Assembly (NCBI GenBank): GCA_900548355.1
Contig: URKR01000018.1
Coordinates: 1-37,219 of the forward strand
Reading direction: 5' to 3'
Length of the DNA: 37,219 nt
Source: an uncultured Oscillospiraceae bacterium
GTDB taxonomy: Bacteria > Bacillota > Clostridia > Oscillospirales > Ruminococcaceae
Position numbers and translations under genes: made by a program. A model generated the notes under the pieces. That model had not been told where the DNA came from. It was given only the letters and a program-made list of their open reading frames with translations, and did not search any database. Positions within the stretch are counted from its first letter, which is position 1. Every line of letters begins with the position of its first letter. This document shows positions 14,909 through 23,287 of the stretch, piece by piece.

Positions 14909-16112
14909 AGAACCTGTTTCCCAACACTGTGACCCCAACCTGCTCGCCGCGCTCGATACCCTCGACCTGCCGGCAGCCGCGCTCTCGGAAGGGGAGTTTG
15001 ACCGCATCTATCAATCCGCCCGCGCCCGGCTGCCCCGCGTGCAGAAGGCGGCCGCGCCCAAGCGCTGCGCCAAGGCATCCCGGCGGTGGATTGCACGGGT
15101 CGGCGGCTGCGCGGCGGCCTGTGTCATCGCGCTCAGCGGGCTGAACCTCGCCGCGCCGGCCCTGGCCGAAGGGCTGCCGCTCATTGGGGGGGCGTTCGCC
15201 TGGGCCAACCGGGTCATGAACATCCAGCTGCGCAGTGAGCAGCTCGACGACTACGCCGCCCCGGTTGATGCGACGGCCGAGACGAGCGCCGAAGCGGCCG
15301 ATACGATGACCCTCTCCCAGGCGTACTTTGACGGCGACTGGCTGCGGCTCAGCGTCGTGCTGGAGGATCAGGATGCCAGCCTTGCCGCCTTTGATGAGAT
15401 CGCCCCGATCCACCCCGAACAGCGCGCCGACCCCGCGGCCTGGCCCGACGACCGCGAGGGCTACGGCGACCTTGTGCTGGCCGATGGCCGCCTGCTTGGC
15501 AACGAGGGCTACCCGGCCTTTGCGAAGCAAGACGAAAACACCTGGGTGCTTGTGCTCAACTACCCGGTCTTTCTGGAAAGCGACCCCGCCGCGCTGGCCG
15601 GCCAGGAGCTGACCCTTGTGCTGCGCGATCTCGTAGCCTACAACAAGGCGAACCTCGTCCATGATGTGGACGAGTACGGCCGCAGCGCGAGCCAGTGGGA
15701 GATGGAAAACGAAACCGATCTGCCCGGCGTCTACACCATGACCTTCACGGTGCCGGCCGCCGGAGAAGCCGGCGTGCGCACCGCGTCGGGGGCCGACGAG
15801 GCGAGCGGCGTCACGGTCGAAGAACTGCGCGCAACCCCGGCCGCGACCCGCCTGATCGTCACCGCGCCGAACACCCCGCCCGAAGGCGAAGGGGAAAGCA
15901 CCCTTTCAAACTTCTACGACTTCGCGCTGACCCTGCCCGACGGCACGCCGCTCAAGCTTGAGCGCGGCGAGGGCGAACCGGTTGATGAAGCGTGCACGGC
16001 CTACCGCTATACCTACTACTTTGACGCTGCGCCCGAAACCGCGCCTTCGGTCACGCTGACAGTGCTGTGTGATGGCGCGGAGGCTGCGGTGATCGAACTG
16101 CCGCTGGGCTGA
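14901..16112 (+). CDS. DUF4179-type anti-sigma protein
   Basis: 403 residues. The N-terminal 60 form the cytoplasmic part that would bind the sigma factor; one membrane helix lies at about 64-82 (VGGCAAACVIALSGLNLAAP). Then comes the DUF4179 hallmark LAEGLPLIGGAFAWANRV and a long extracytoplasmic domain of beta-rich sequence up to residue 403. The start at 14901 has AAAGGAG ten bases upstream, inside the end of the sigma gene. It is longer than many family members because of the extra C-terminal domain (about 270-403). Probable role: holding the sigma factor and sensing an envelope signal. Confidence 0.85.
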   Translation: MRKEPVSQHCDPNLLAALDTLDLPAAALSEGEFDRIYQSARARLPRVQKAAAPKRCAKASRRWIARVGGCAAACVIALSGLNLAAPALAEGLPLIGGAFAWANRVMNIQLRSEQLDDYAAPVDATAETSAEAADTMTLSQAYFDGDWLRLSVVLEDQDASLAAFDEIAPIHPEQRADPAAWPDDREGYGDLVLADGRLLGNEGYPAFAKQDENTWVLVLNYPVFLESDPAALAGQELTLVLRDLVAYNKANLVHDVDEYGRSASQWEMENETDLPGVYTMTFTVPAAGEAGVRTASGADEASGVTVEELRATPAATRLIVTAPNTPPEGEGESTLSNFYDFALTLPDGTPLKLERGEGEPVDEACTAYRYTYYFDAAPETAPSVTLTVLCDGAEAAVIELPLG

Positions 16113-16129
16113 ACCGCCGCAGTGTGCCC

Positions 16130-16158
16130 TTGCGCGGGGGCGGAGGAAGGTGTATACT
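16130..16158 (+). promoter_or_regulatory. Promoter of the acetyltransferase gene
   Basis: TTGCGC, 17 bases, TATACT, with start near 16165. It lies just after the stop of the DUF4179 gene. Confidence 0.6.
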
Positions 16159-16205
16159 ATTACAAAAAGCTGTATAAAGTTGCACATGATCCGAAGGAGG
16201 AAGCC

Positions 16206-16685
16206 ATGATCATCCGCAGAGCCACCGAAAAGGATATGCCCCGCATCCATGAACTGCTGAGCCAGGTGGAGGAAGTACACCACAAAATCCGCCCCGACCT
16301 TTTCAAGGCCGGCGGCCGCAAATATACCGATGAGGAGCTTGCCTGCATCATTGCCGACGACAACCGCCCGATCCTGGCCGCTGTGGATGAAAACGACGCG
16401 TTGCTCGGCTATGCATTCTGCAAATTCCAGCAGTATCAGGGCAACAATATCATGACCGATATCAAGACCCTGTATATTGACGATCTCTGCGTGGATGAAA
16501 CCCTGCGCGGGCAGCACATCGGCCGCGCGCTTTACGATGCCGCCGTCGCTTACGCCAAAGCCCACGGCTGCTACAACCTGACCCTCAACGTCTGGGCCGG
16601 CAATGAAACCGCCCGGCGGTTCTACGAATCCTGCGGTTTGAAGCCGCTGAAGTATGGGATGGAAGTTGTTTTGGATAAGAGCTGA
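16206..16685 (+). CDS. GNAT family N-acetyltransferase
   Basis: 159 residues with the GNAT fold. The N-terminal IIRRATEKDMPRIHELL, the strand-4 motif TLYIDDLCVDETLRGQHIGRALYDAAV with the acetyl-CoA-binding RGQHIG, and the C-terminal ARRFYESCGL are typical. It would transfer an acetyl group from acetyl-CoA to an unknown amine or protein. The ribosome site is AAGGAGG five bases before the ATG. It stands alone behind its own promoter, and its stop codon is immediately followed by a family repeat. Confidence 0.9.
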   Translation: MIIRRATEKDMPRIHELLSQVEEVHHKIRPDLFKAGGRKYTDEELACIIADDNRPILAAVDENDALLGYAFCKFQQYQGNNIMTDIKTLYIDDLCVDETLRGQHIGRALYDAAVAYAKAHGCYNLTLNVWAGNETARRFYESCGLKPLKYGMEVVLDKS

Positions 16686-16793
16686 GAGTTTAGTTATGGT
16701 GTTCCGCGCGCCTGCGGCGCGCTCGAAAAATGGAGCCCTTCCCTTTTCAAAAATGCGCCGTCAGGCGCACCGAATCTAAACGCTCAACTCTTA
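16686..16793. repeat. Intergenic inverted-repeat element, GAGTTTAGA family (copy 2)
   Basis: Begins directly after the stop codon with GAGTTTAG. The right end read backwards is TTAAGAGTTGAGCGTTTAG followed by ATTCGGTGCGCC, which matches copy 1. Between them is the GC-rich hairpin CGCGCC-TG-CGGCGCG-like block at about 16703-16722. The whole folds back on itself; there is no coding capacity. Confidence 0.65.
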
Positions 16794-16803
16794 ACGCTCA
16801 AAC

Positions 16804-16859
16804 AAAAATCGCCCCCGCCGGCAAAGCCTGCTGCAAGGCTGCCGGCGGGGGCGGTTTTT
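16804..16859. terminator. Strong bidirectional terminator
   Basis: A 13-base-pair stem, CGCCCCCGCCGGC and its complement (16810-16822 with 16841-16853), flanked by A-runs and T-runs. It serves both the acetyltransferase (plus) and the PucR-type regulator (minus). Confidence 0.85.
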
Positions 16860-16871
16860 TGTTTGAACGGC

Positions 16872-17957
16872 TCAATACTTGGCCGGGTTGGCGCTGAGGT
16901 ATTTCTTAACCATCAACGCCACTTTGAAGACGATGGCATCGTCAAACTTGCGCAGGTCAAGGCCGGTCAATTTCTTGATCTTTTCAAGGCGGTAGACCAG
17001 CGTGTTGCGGTGGACAAACAAACCGCGGCTTGTTTCCGATACATTGAGGTTGTTTTCAAAGAAGCGCTGGATGGTGAACAGCGTTTCTGAATCCAAGCTG
17101 TCGATGCTGTCCTGCTTGAAGACCTCGTGCAGGAAAGCTTCACACAGGGTGGTCGGCAGCTGGTAAATCAGCCTTGCAATGCCGAGGTGGTCGTAGGAGA
17201 TGACCTGCTTTTCGTTGTCAAATACCTTGCCAACCTCCATCGCGATCTGGGCTTCCTTGAAACTGGCCGCCAGGTCCTTGATGTTTGCAATCGGGGTGCC
17301 GATGCCGACCACCGCCTTGATATAATGCTCGCCCTGCAGGTTATCCACAATCGAAGCGGCAAGCTTTTCCATATCGCGGATGTTGTTGTCCGGCTTGATT
17401 TCTTTGACCAGCACGGTATCGGTCTCTGAAATATTAAAGACAAAGTCCTTCTGCTTATCGGGGAAAAGGCTGCTCACAACGTCGTAAGCCGAAATGTCGT
17501 TGCCGCTTGTCACCCGGATCAGCAGCACAACCCGCTGCACATCGGATACAAAGTGCAGCTCCCGCGCCTTGGCATAGATATCACCGGGCAGGATGTTATC
17601 CAGCACAACGTTTTTGATGAAATTGGTCTTGTCGAACTTTTCGTCGTGGTATTGCTTGATGCTCTGCAGGCTGATTGAAAGCAGGGCTGCAAACTGTTCG
17701 GCGGTGGTATCGATCCCCTCAACGAAGACGGCGTAATCGTTGTGTTTGGCGTTGGAAAACTGGTGGTAGGCAAAACCATCCTGCACAAAGGCATCCCCGG
17801 CAGTCAGGCGATTGGCGGCAAAGCCTTCACGCATTTCACCAATCTGCCCCAGCTCGGAGCAGGCGATCACAGTGCCGGTCTCATCCACGACGCCCACCAC
17901 GCGGTCGATCGCATTCTTCATTTGGTAGACCACGTTCTGGAATACCCTGTTTGCCAT
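16872..17957 (-). CDS. PucR/CdaR family transcriptional regulator
   Basis: 361 residues. The N-terminal half resembles the sugar-diacid/PucR sensory region; the C-terminal HTH_30 domain is at about 302-355, with NLNVSETSRGLFVHRNTLVYRLEKI as the recognition part. In this family the C-terminal helix-turn-helix is preceded by a GGDEF-like fold. Such regulators often control purine, sugar diacid or nitrogen use; here it stands alone, with no obvious catabolic neighbour, so the target is unknown. A TTGCAA-17-TAAAAT promoter is upstream; the ribosome site is AAGGAGAGG. Confidence 0.85.
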   Translation of the reverse strand: MANRVFQNVVYQMKNAIDRVVGVVDETGTVIACSELGQIGEMREGFAANRLTAGDAFVQDGFAYHQFSNAKHNDYAVFVEGIDTTAEQFAALLSISLQSIKQYHDEKFDKTNFIKNVVLDNILPGDIYAKARELHFVSDVQRVVLLIRVTSGNDISAYDVVSSLFPDKQKDFVFNISETDTVLVKEIKPDNNIRDMEKLAASIVDNLQGEHYIKAVVGIGTPIANIKDLAASFKEAQIAMEVGKVFDNEKQVISYDHLGIARLIYQLPTTLCEAFLHEVFKQDSIDSLDSETLFTIQRFFENNLNVSETSRGLFVHRNTLVYRLEKIKKLTGLDLRKFDDAIVFKVALMVKKYLSANPAKY

Positions 17958-18063
17958 ACTCTAGCCTCTCCTTACCTTTGTGCTGAATGACCAAAGCGGG
18001 TGAAGTCCCTTCCCGCGCCACTCTGCCGTGATTTTGCCCCAATTCCACCGGGCTGTCATGTCT

Positions 18064-18092
18064 ATTTTACACAATCAAGTTGGCTTTTGCAA
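18064..18092 (-). promoter_or_regulatory. Promoter of the PucR-type gene
   Basis: On the minus strand: TTGCAA, 17 bases, TAAAAT, with a leader of about 100 bases. The region around it (18055-18170) is clearly more AT-rich than the surroundings. Confidence 0.5.
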
Positions 18093-18166
18093 CAGTTTTG
18101 CTGTAGAAAATAAGATTTTTCTTGTGTAATTTTGTTTTCTTAGTGAAAAGCTACACTTTATTCGGA

Positions 18167-18195
18167 AAATTGACGGTGAAAATTTCCGTCAATTT
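18167..18195 (-). terminator. Hairpin at the end of the glycan operon
   Basis: Perfect 10-base arms AAATTGACGG and CCGTCAATTT (18167-18176 with 18186-18195) lie just after the stop of the sugar transferase gene. The T-run is only four bases and within the arm, so it may be a weak terminator or an operator. Confidence 0.45.
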
Positions 18196-18204
18196 GCCGA
18201 TATC

Positions 18205-18828
18205 TCAGGCCTTGGGGTCGTCCTTGCGCTGCTCCAGCGTGCCGGTGCCGCCTTCCACCACGCCGCGGCGTGCAAACACATAGGTGATGCTGTGGAAAAA
18301 GATCTTGCAATCCTTGGCAAAGGTGATGTCGGCCGCGTATTCCCCGTCATACCGGGCCTTGACATCAATCGGCAGCTCGTCACGGCCGTTGATCTGCGCC
18401 AGGCCGGTCAGCCCGGGGCGCACGTCGTTGGCGTGCACGGCGTCCCGCGCTTCGATCAGGTCGTACTGGTTGTACAGAGCAGGCCGGGGGCCGATGATGC
18501 TCATCTGCCCGGCAATGATGTTGTAAATCTGGGGCAGCTCGTCAAGGCTGGTGCGGCGCAGGAACGCCCCGCTTTTGGTGATGTAGGCGTTTGGGTTTTT
18601 CAGCAGGTGGGTCGGCACATCGTGGGGGGTATCGCCGCGCATCGTGCGGAATTTCAGGATGTTGAAATGGGTTTTGTGCAGCCCCACCCGCCGCTGTTTG
18701 AAAAATACCGGCCCGGGTGAATCCAGCTTAATCCAGACAGCCAGTACCGCCATCGGGATGGCCAGCACCACGGCTGCCGCCAGCGACAAAATCAGGTCCA
18801 GCGCGCGTTTGCCATATTTTTCATACAT
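18205..18828 (-). CDS. Sugar transferase, PglC-like monotopic phosphoglycosyl transferase
   Basis: 207 residues, the short form of the bacterial sugar transferase family (Pfam Bac_transf), which moves a phospho-sugar from UDP-sugar to undecaprenyl phosphate. One re-entrant N-terminal helix lies at about 9-33; then come KQRRVG, KFRTM at 59-63, TSLDELPQ at 93-100 with the catalytic DE pair (96-97), and GPRP at 113-116. It starts three bases after the dehydratase gene, the pairing seen in PglF-PglC systems, so it probably uses the sugar that enzyme makes. It starts a lipid-linked glycan; no other glycosyltransferase is next to it. Confidence 0.92.
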   Translation of the reverse strand: MYEKYGKRALDLILSLAAAVVLAIPMAVLAVWIKLDSPGPVFFKQRRVGLHKTHFNILKFRTMRGDTPHDVPTHLLKNPNAYITKSGAFLRRTSLDELPQIYNIIAGQMSIIGPRPALYNQYDLIEARDAVHANDVRPGLTGLAQINGRDELPIDVKARYDGEYAADITFAKDCKIFFHSITYVFARRGVVEGGTGTLEQRKDDPKA

Positions 18829-18831
18829 GGT

Positions 18832-20862
18832 TCATCCCTCCCGGCTGTCGGCCTCCGCTTTGGCAACGGCCTGGGCGACGGCGTTCTTATCAAGGATTTG
18901 GGTGTTGCCCCGCGCCGCGCTGACCGTGTGGTCTTCGTTGACCTTGCGGTTGGGGTGGTATTGCCCCACAATCTGCATCAGGGCGCCAACCACCGATTCA
19001 TCGTTGTTTTCGGCGCATTGCTGCAGGTGCTGCAGTTCGGTATAAAAACGGGCCAGGTCAATCTGCATCGGCGGGGCGATGAAGATCTTGTTGTGGGCGG
19101 TGCGGATCATCTTGTCCTGCTCGGAATCAAGCATAAGCTCTTCGTACAGCTTTTCACCCGGGCGCAGGCCGGTGATCTCAATCGGGATATCAACCCCCGG
19201 CTCATAGCCGTAAAACCGGATCAGCCGGGTGGCCAGGTCCATAATCCGCACCGGTTCGCCCATATCCAGCACATAGATGCTGCCGCTTTTGGCAAGGCCG
19301 CCGGCCTGCAGCACGAGCTGGGCGGCCTCCGGGATGGTCATGAAGTACCGCACAATATCGGGGTGGGTGATGGTTACCGGGCCGCCGCGTTTGATCTGTT
19401 CCTCAAACAGCGGGATCACGCTGCCGTGGCTGCCCAGCACATTGCCAAACCGCACCGCCATGCACCGCATGCTCGTGTGGGAGGCATAGGTCTGGATCAG
19501 CATTTCGCAGATGCGCTTGGTGCAGCCCATGACGTTGGTGGGGTTGACAGCCTTGTCGGTTGAAAGCTGGACAAAACGCTCAACATCGTGCTCGGCCGCC
19601 GAGGTCAGCAGGTTTTTGGTGCCAAAGACGTTGTTTTTGACCGCTTCGGCCGGGCTCAGCTCCATCAGCGGCACATGCTTGTGCGCCGCGGCATGGAAAA
19701 CAACCGAAGGATGGTAGGTTTCAAACACCTCATCCAGCCGGTGTTTGTCCCGGATAGAGCCGATCAGGGTCACGATCGGCGCATCGGCGCCATACTTGCT
19801 GTGCAGCTCCATCTCAAGCTCATAGGCGCAGTTTTCATAAATATCAAAAATCAGGAGCTGCCGCGGGGAATACCGCATGATCTGGCGGCACAGCTCGCTG
19901 CCGATCGAACCGCCGCCGCCGGTGACCAGCACAATTTTATCATGCAGGTATTCGGCAATCTGGGCGTTGTTGAGCTGGATCTCATCGCGGGAAAGAAAGT
20001 CTGCGGTGTTCAGTTCGCGCAGGCCGGCCACCACAGGTTTGCCGCTCTCGTCCACAGCCTGCGGGTCGTTGAGCATACGCACCCGGCAGTGGGTCGAGTT
20101 GCAAAGGTTGATGACCTCCCGCAGCCGGTCGCCCTTCAGGGTGGTGATGGCGATGACAATCTCCATGATATGGTATTTGCGCACAAGCTCGGGTATGTCC
20201 GAGATTGTGCCGCGCACAGGCACGCCCTGCACCCGCAGGTTCTTTTTGGTCAGGTCATCGTCCACAATCGCGACCGGGTTGCCGAAAGATGCGTTTTTTG
20301 ATTTGCAGAGGTTGACAGCCCAGGCGCCGGCGTTGCCCGCGCCGACGATCAGCAGCGGGGCGGCGTTGCGCCGGCCGCGGTCCTGGTCATGGGTTTGCCA
20401 GCTGGCTTTGACAGCGCGCACCAGCCGCCACAAAAAACGGATGCCGGCCACGGCCGCCGTGTTCAGCAGCCCGGCGATGATCAGCACCGAACCGCTGATG
20501 CCGCGGCTGCCGCGCACAAGCATATCAAACAGCATAATAAAGCCGGTAGCAAGCCCTGAAAGGCAGAGCAGCCGGGCCAGATCCCGCATGCCGGCGTATT
20601 CCCACATGATCTCATACAGCCCGCCGAACCAGTACACAACCATATAGATCGGCAGGATATAAATCAGCATCGGGGTCATGGCCGTGATGACGGCCTCCCG
20701 GCTTGGGGTGTCGATGATGTTCTGGGCGGCCAGGGTGGCGGCATCGTCATACCGCAGCACAATCGACAGGTAAAAACACAGCACAATCAGCGCGCAGTCC
20801 AGCAGCATCAGCAAAATGCGGCGGGGCAGGCCTTTGATGAGTTGTTCGTTGGATGGTTTCAT
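18832..20862 (-). CDS. Membrane nucleotide-sugar 4,6-dehydratase (PglF/WbpM/FlaA1-like)
   Basis: 676 residues. The N-terminal ~150 carry four membrane helices; a first Rossmann-like CoA_binding domain (LLIVGAGNAGAWAV, about 170-183) follows; the C-terminal half is the extended SDR catalytic domain with VTGGGGSIGSE at 313-323 and LSTDKAVNPTNVMG at 433-446 (the TDK in place of YxxxK marks the 4,6-dehydratase/5-epimerase subgroup). It would make a UDP-4-keto-6-deoxy-hexosamine, the precursor of bacillosamine or QuiNAc-type sugars; an aminotransferase is not in the window. The ATG at 20862 has GGAAGGA upstream, after a promoter at 20935-20963. Operon with the transferase. Confidence 0.92.
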   Translation of the reverse strand: MKPSNEQLIKGLPRRILLMLLDCALIVLCFYLSIVLRYDDAATLAAQNIIDTPSREAVITAMTPMLIYILPIYMVVYWFGGLYEIMWEYAGMRDLARLLCLSGLATGFIMLFDMLVRGSRGISGSVLIIAGLLNTAAVAGIRFLWRLVRAVKASWQTHDQDRGRRNAAPLLIVGAGNAGAWAVNLCKSKNASFGNPVAIVDDDLTKKNLRVQGVPVRGTISDIPELVRKYHIMEIVIAITTLKGDRLREVINLCNSTHCRVRMLNDPQAVDESGKPVVAGLRELNTADFLSRDEIQLNNAQIAEYLHDKIVLVTGGGGSIGSELCRQIMRYSPRQLLIFDIYENCAYELEMELHSKYGADAPIVTLIGSIRDKHRLDEVFETYHPSVVFHAAAHKHVPLMELSPAEAVKNNVFGTKNLLTSAAEHDVERFVQLSTDKAVNPTNVMGCTKRICEMLIQTYASHTSMRCMAVRFGNVLGSHGSVIPLFEEQIKRGGPVTITHPDIVRYFMTIPEAAQLVLQAGGLAKSGSIYVLDMGEPVRIMDLATRLIRFYGYEPGVDIPIEITGLRPGEKLYEELMLDSEQDKMIRTAHNKIFIAPPMQIDLARFYTELQHLQQCAENNDESVVGALMQIVGQYHPNRKVNEDHTVSAARGNTQILDKNAVAQAVAKAEADSREG

Positions 20863-20934
20863 GCAGCTTCCTTCCCGGCCGGCAGGCGGCGCGGTGTTCT
20901 GGATCATAGGGCGCAGCGCGCCCCCGTACGTCTT

Positions 20935-20963
20935 ATTATAACACGACTTTGCCCCGTTTGTCC
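20935..20963 (-). promoter_or_regulatory. Promoter of the dehydratase-transferase operon
   Basis: On the minus strand: GGACAA, 17 bases, TATAAT. The -35 is weak. The leader is about 70 bases. Confidence 0.45.
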
Positions 20964-21040
20964 CCCTGCAGGGCGGCCAAACGGAGCAAATGGTGCACAA
21001 ATTGCACAGGGCTGTTTTGGATGTTTTAACAAGAATACCG

Positions 21041-22882
21041 TTATTCTACCGTCACGCTCTTGGCCAGGTTGCGCGGTTTGTCTACATCCAGGCCCTTGGC
21101 GCAGCTGACATAATAGGCCAGCAGCTGCAGCGGAATGACCGAAAGGCTTGTCGCAAAGTGGGGGTCGGTTTTCGGCACATAGACGGTGAAGCCGGCCGTG
21201 TCCTCAATGCTGTAGTTTCCGTAACTCGTCAGCCCCATCAGGAAGGCGCCGCGGCTTTTGGCTTCCACCAGGTTGGAAACTGTCTTTTCAAACAGATCAG
21301 GCTGGGTCAGGATGCCGACAACCAGCGTGCCCTTCTCCACAAGCGAGATGGGCCCGTGCTTCATCTCACCGGCGGCGAACGCTTCGGAATGGATGTAGCT
21401 GATTTCTTTGAACTTGAGGCTGCCCTCCAGCGCGACGGCGTAATCCAGCCCGCGGCCGATGAAGAACGCATCATGCGCGTTGGCATATTTGCTTGCAAAC
21501 CACTGGATGCGCTCTTTGTCCTGCAGGGTTTTCTCAATCTTTTCAGGCAGGGCCTGCAGTTCGGTTACAAGCGCGGCGCAGCGGTCTTCATCCAGCGTGC
21601 CGCGCACCCGGCCGAAGGCGATGGCCAGCAGGTAGCAGGCGGCCAGTTGGGTGCTGTAGGCTTTGGTGGTGGCCACGGCAATCTCCGGCCCGGCCCAGGT
21701 GTAGAGCGTGGCGTCGGCCTCCCGCGCGATGGAAGAGCCCACGACATTGACGATGCCGACTGTGCGCACGCCGCGCTCTCTGCACAGGCGCAGCGCAGCC
21801 AGCGTGTCGGCGGTTTCGCCGCTCTGGCTGATGATGATGGCGAGGGAATCGGGCTCCAGCACCGGGTCGCGGTAGCGGAATTCGCTTGCAACATCCACTT
21901 CCACCGGAAGCCGGGCCAGGCTTTCAAACACATACCGCGCAGCCACTCCGACATGGTAGGCGGAGCCGCAGCCGATGATGTAGAGCCGCCGCACCTGGCG
22001 CAGCGCTTCCTCATCCAGGGCAAGTTCACTCAGGTCCACCTGGCCGTCCTTGATGCGCGGGCTGATCGTGTCGCGCACAGCGGCGGGCTGCTCGTGGATT
22101 TCCTTCATCATGAAATGCTCGTACCCGCCCTTTTCGGCGGCTTCGGCATCCCACTCAATTGTCGAAGCCGCTTTTTGCACCGGCTCGCGGTCGATGTTGT
22201 AAAATTCGATCGAATCGGCGGTCAGCCGCGCAATCTCGAGGTTGTCGATATAATAGACGGTGCGGGTATATTTGAGCAGCGCCGGCACATCGGAGGCAAT
22301 CAGGTTGCCGTTTTCGGCCTGCCCCACAATCAGCGGGCTGTCTTTGCGCACGGCGTATACAACGCCGGGCTGGTCGGCAAACAGTACGCCCAGCGCGTAG
22401 GAGCCGCGCACATGCAGCATCATCCGGGTGATGGCGCCAAGCGGGTCGCCGGCGGCCTCGCCGGTATAATAGTAGTCGATGAGCTGGGCCACAACTTCGG
22501 TATCAGTCTGGGAGACAAAGTCGAACCCGCGGCCGATCAGCCGGTCTTTCAGTTCCTGAAAGTTTTCAATGATGCCGTTGTGTACCACCGCGATCCGCTC
22601 GTCCTTGCTGTAATGCGGATGGGCATTGACGACGCTCGGCTCGCCGTGGGTGGCCCAGCGCGTGTGGCCGATGCCGCAGCAGCCGGCAACGGCATGGCCG
22701 CCATCGGTCATATCGCTGAGCACCCGCAGCCGTCCTTTCGCCTTGACAATCTCAATTTTGCCGGCGGCGTTCTGCACCGCAATGCCGGCCGAATCATAGC
22801 CGCGATATTCAAGTTTGGCCAGACCGTCCAACAAAATCGGGGCAGCCTGGTCCCGGCCGGTAAAACCAACAATTCCACACAT
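21041..22882 (-). CDS. glmS: Glutamine-fructose-6-phosphate aminotransferase (isomerizing)
   Basis: 613 residues. Residue 2 is the catalytic cysteine of the N-terminal glutaminase domain (MCGIVGFTGRDQA), which runs to about 240; two SIS sugar-isomerase domains follow (IIGCGSAYHVGVAARY, then IISQSGETADTLAALR; second one with FIGRGLDYAVALEG), ending with NLAKSVTVE. It makes glucosamine 6-phosphate, the first committed step to UDP-GlcNAc for peptidoglycan and for the adjacent PglF/PglC-type pair. The ATG at 22882 has GGAGGG upstream. I looked for the glmS ribozyme in the leader and did not find its conserved core. Confidence 0.97.
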   Translation of the reverse strand: MCGIVGFTGRDQAAPILLDGLAKLEYRGYDSAGIAVQNAAGKIEIVKAKGRLRVLSDMTDGGHAVAGCCGIGHTRWATHGEPSVVNAHPHYSKDERIAVVHNGIIENFQELKDRLIGRGFDFVSQTDTEVVAQLIDYYYTGEAAGDPLGAITRMMLHVRGSYALGVLFADQPGVVYAVRKDSPLIVGQAENGNLIASDVPALLKYTRTVYYIDNLEIARLTADSIEFYNIDREPVQKAASTIEWDAEAAEKGGYEHFMMKEIHEQPAAVRDTISPRIKDGQVDLSELALDEEALRQVRRLYIIGCGSAYHVGVAARYVFESLARLPVEVDVASEFRYRDPVLEPDSLAIIISQSGETADTLAALRLCRERGVRTVGIVNVVGSSIAREADATLYTWAGPEIAVATTKAYSTQLAACYLLAIAFGRVRGTLDEDRCAALVTELQALPEKIEKTLQDKERIQWFASKYANAHDAFFIGRGLDYAVALEGSLKFKEISYIHSEAFAAGEMKHGPISLVEKGTLVVGILTQPDLFEKTVSNLVEAKSRGAFLMGLTSYGNYSIEDTAGFTVYVPKTDPHFATSLSVIPLQLLAYYVSCAKGLDVDKPRNLAKSVTVE

Positions 22883-22949
22883 CGGTAGTTCCCTCCAGTT
22901 TGTGTCATGAGATTGGGGCGAATCTTCGCCGAAAGCGCGATCCATCGGA

Positions 22950-22985
22950 TCTGAGCTTGCAACGCTAAACTCGAAACTCTTTATC
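22950..22985. repeat. Fragment of a GAGTTTAGA-family element in the glmS leader
   Basis: On the minus strand the leader contains AAAGAGTTTCGAGTTTAGCG, the same words as the right ends of the elements at 10647 and 32907. Only one arm is present, so it may be a decayed copy. It would be transcribed with glmS. Confidence 0.4.
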
Positions 22986-23001
22986 CTTCACGGATTCTTC
23001 C

Positions 23002-23030
23002 AGTATATGCGATTTTGTGCAAAATGTCTA
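23002..23030 (-). promoter_or_regulatory. Promoter of glmS
   Basis: On the minus strand: TAGACA, 17 bases, TATACT. The leader is about 115 bases and includes the repeat fragment at 22950-22985. Confidence 0.6.
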
Positions 23031-23061
23031 CCTTTTCAGGGGGCCAAACCGCAAACCTGAC

Positions 23062-23098
23062 CAAAAAAGTAACCGGCCGTCAAGGGCAACGGCCGGCT
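23062..23098 (-). terminator. Intrinsic terminator of the sortase gene
   Basis: Stem CCGGCCGT/ACGGCCGG (8 base pairs; 23089-23096 with 23073-23080), followed on the minus strand by TTACTTTTTTGG. It lies about 190 bases after the sortase stop. Confidence 0.65.
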
Positions 23099-23287
23099 GC
23101 GCACGTATTCTCCCTTTCCAGTATCTTACACCATGAAGACTTTTTAAATGAAGAAAGACGTACTTACTTAAGTTTATCAAGAAATTCGGCTGCCTGCAAG
23201 GAAAACGCGGCGTTTTCTGCTTTTGCAAAGAAAATACCGCGCGTTTTTTGCGTTTCCCTTGTTTTGAGGGGAGAACACAAAAGAATG
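23099..23287. other. AT-richer non-coding stretch after the sortase gene
   Basis: No open frame with a ribosome site, no promoter and no strong repeat was seen here. It contains several T-runs and A-runs and is the 3' untranslated region of the sortase transcript before the terminator at 23062-23098. It could hold remnants of a lost gene, but nothing recognisable remains. Confidence 0.4.

Noticed and set aside
17960..18204. Small gene in the AT-rich gap before the PucR-type gene
   Set aside because: No frame with a ribosome site was seen; the region holds a promoter and a hairpin only.
20990..22888. Long plus-strand frame opposite glmS
   Set aside because: It mirrors glmS codons, lacks a ribosome site and any recognisable domain.
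22883..23001. Possible glmS ribozyme in the glmS leader
   Set aside because: The conserved ribozyme core and cleavage-site context were not found, and part of the leader is a repeat fragment.
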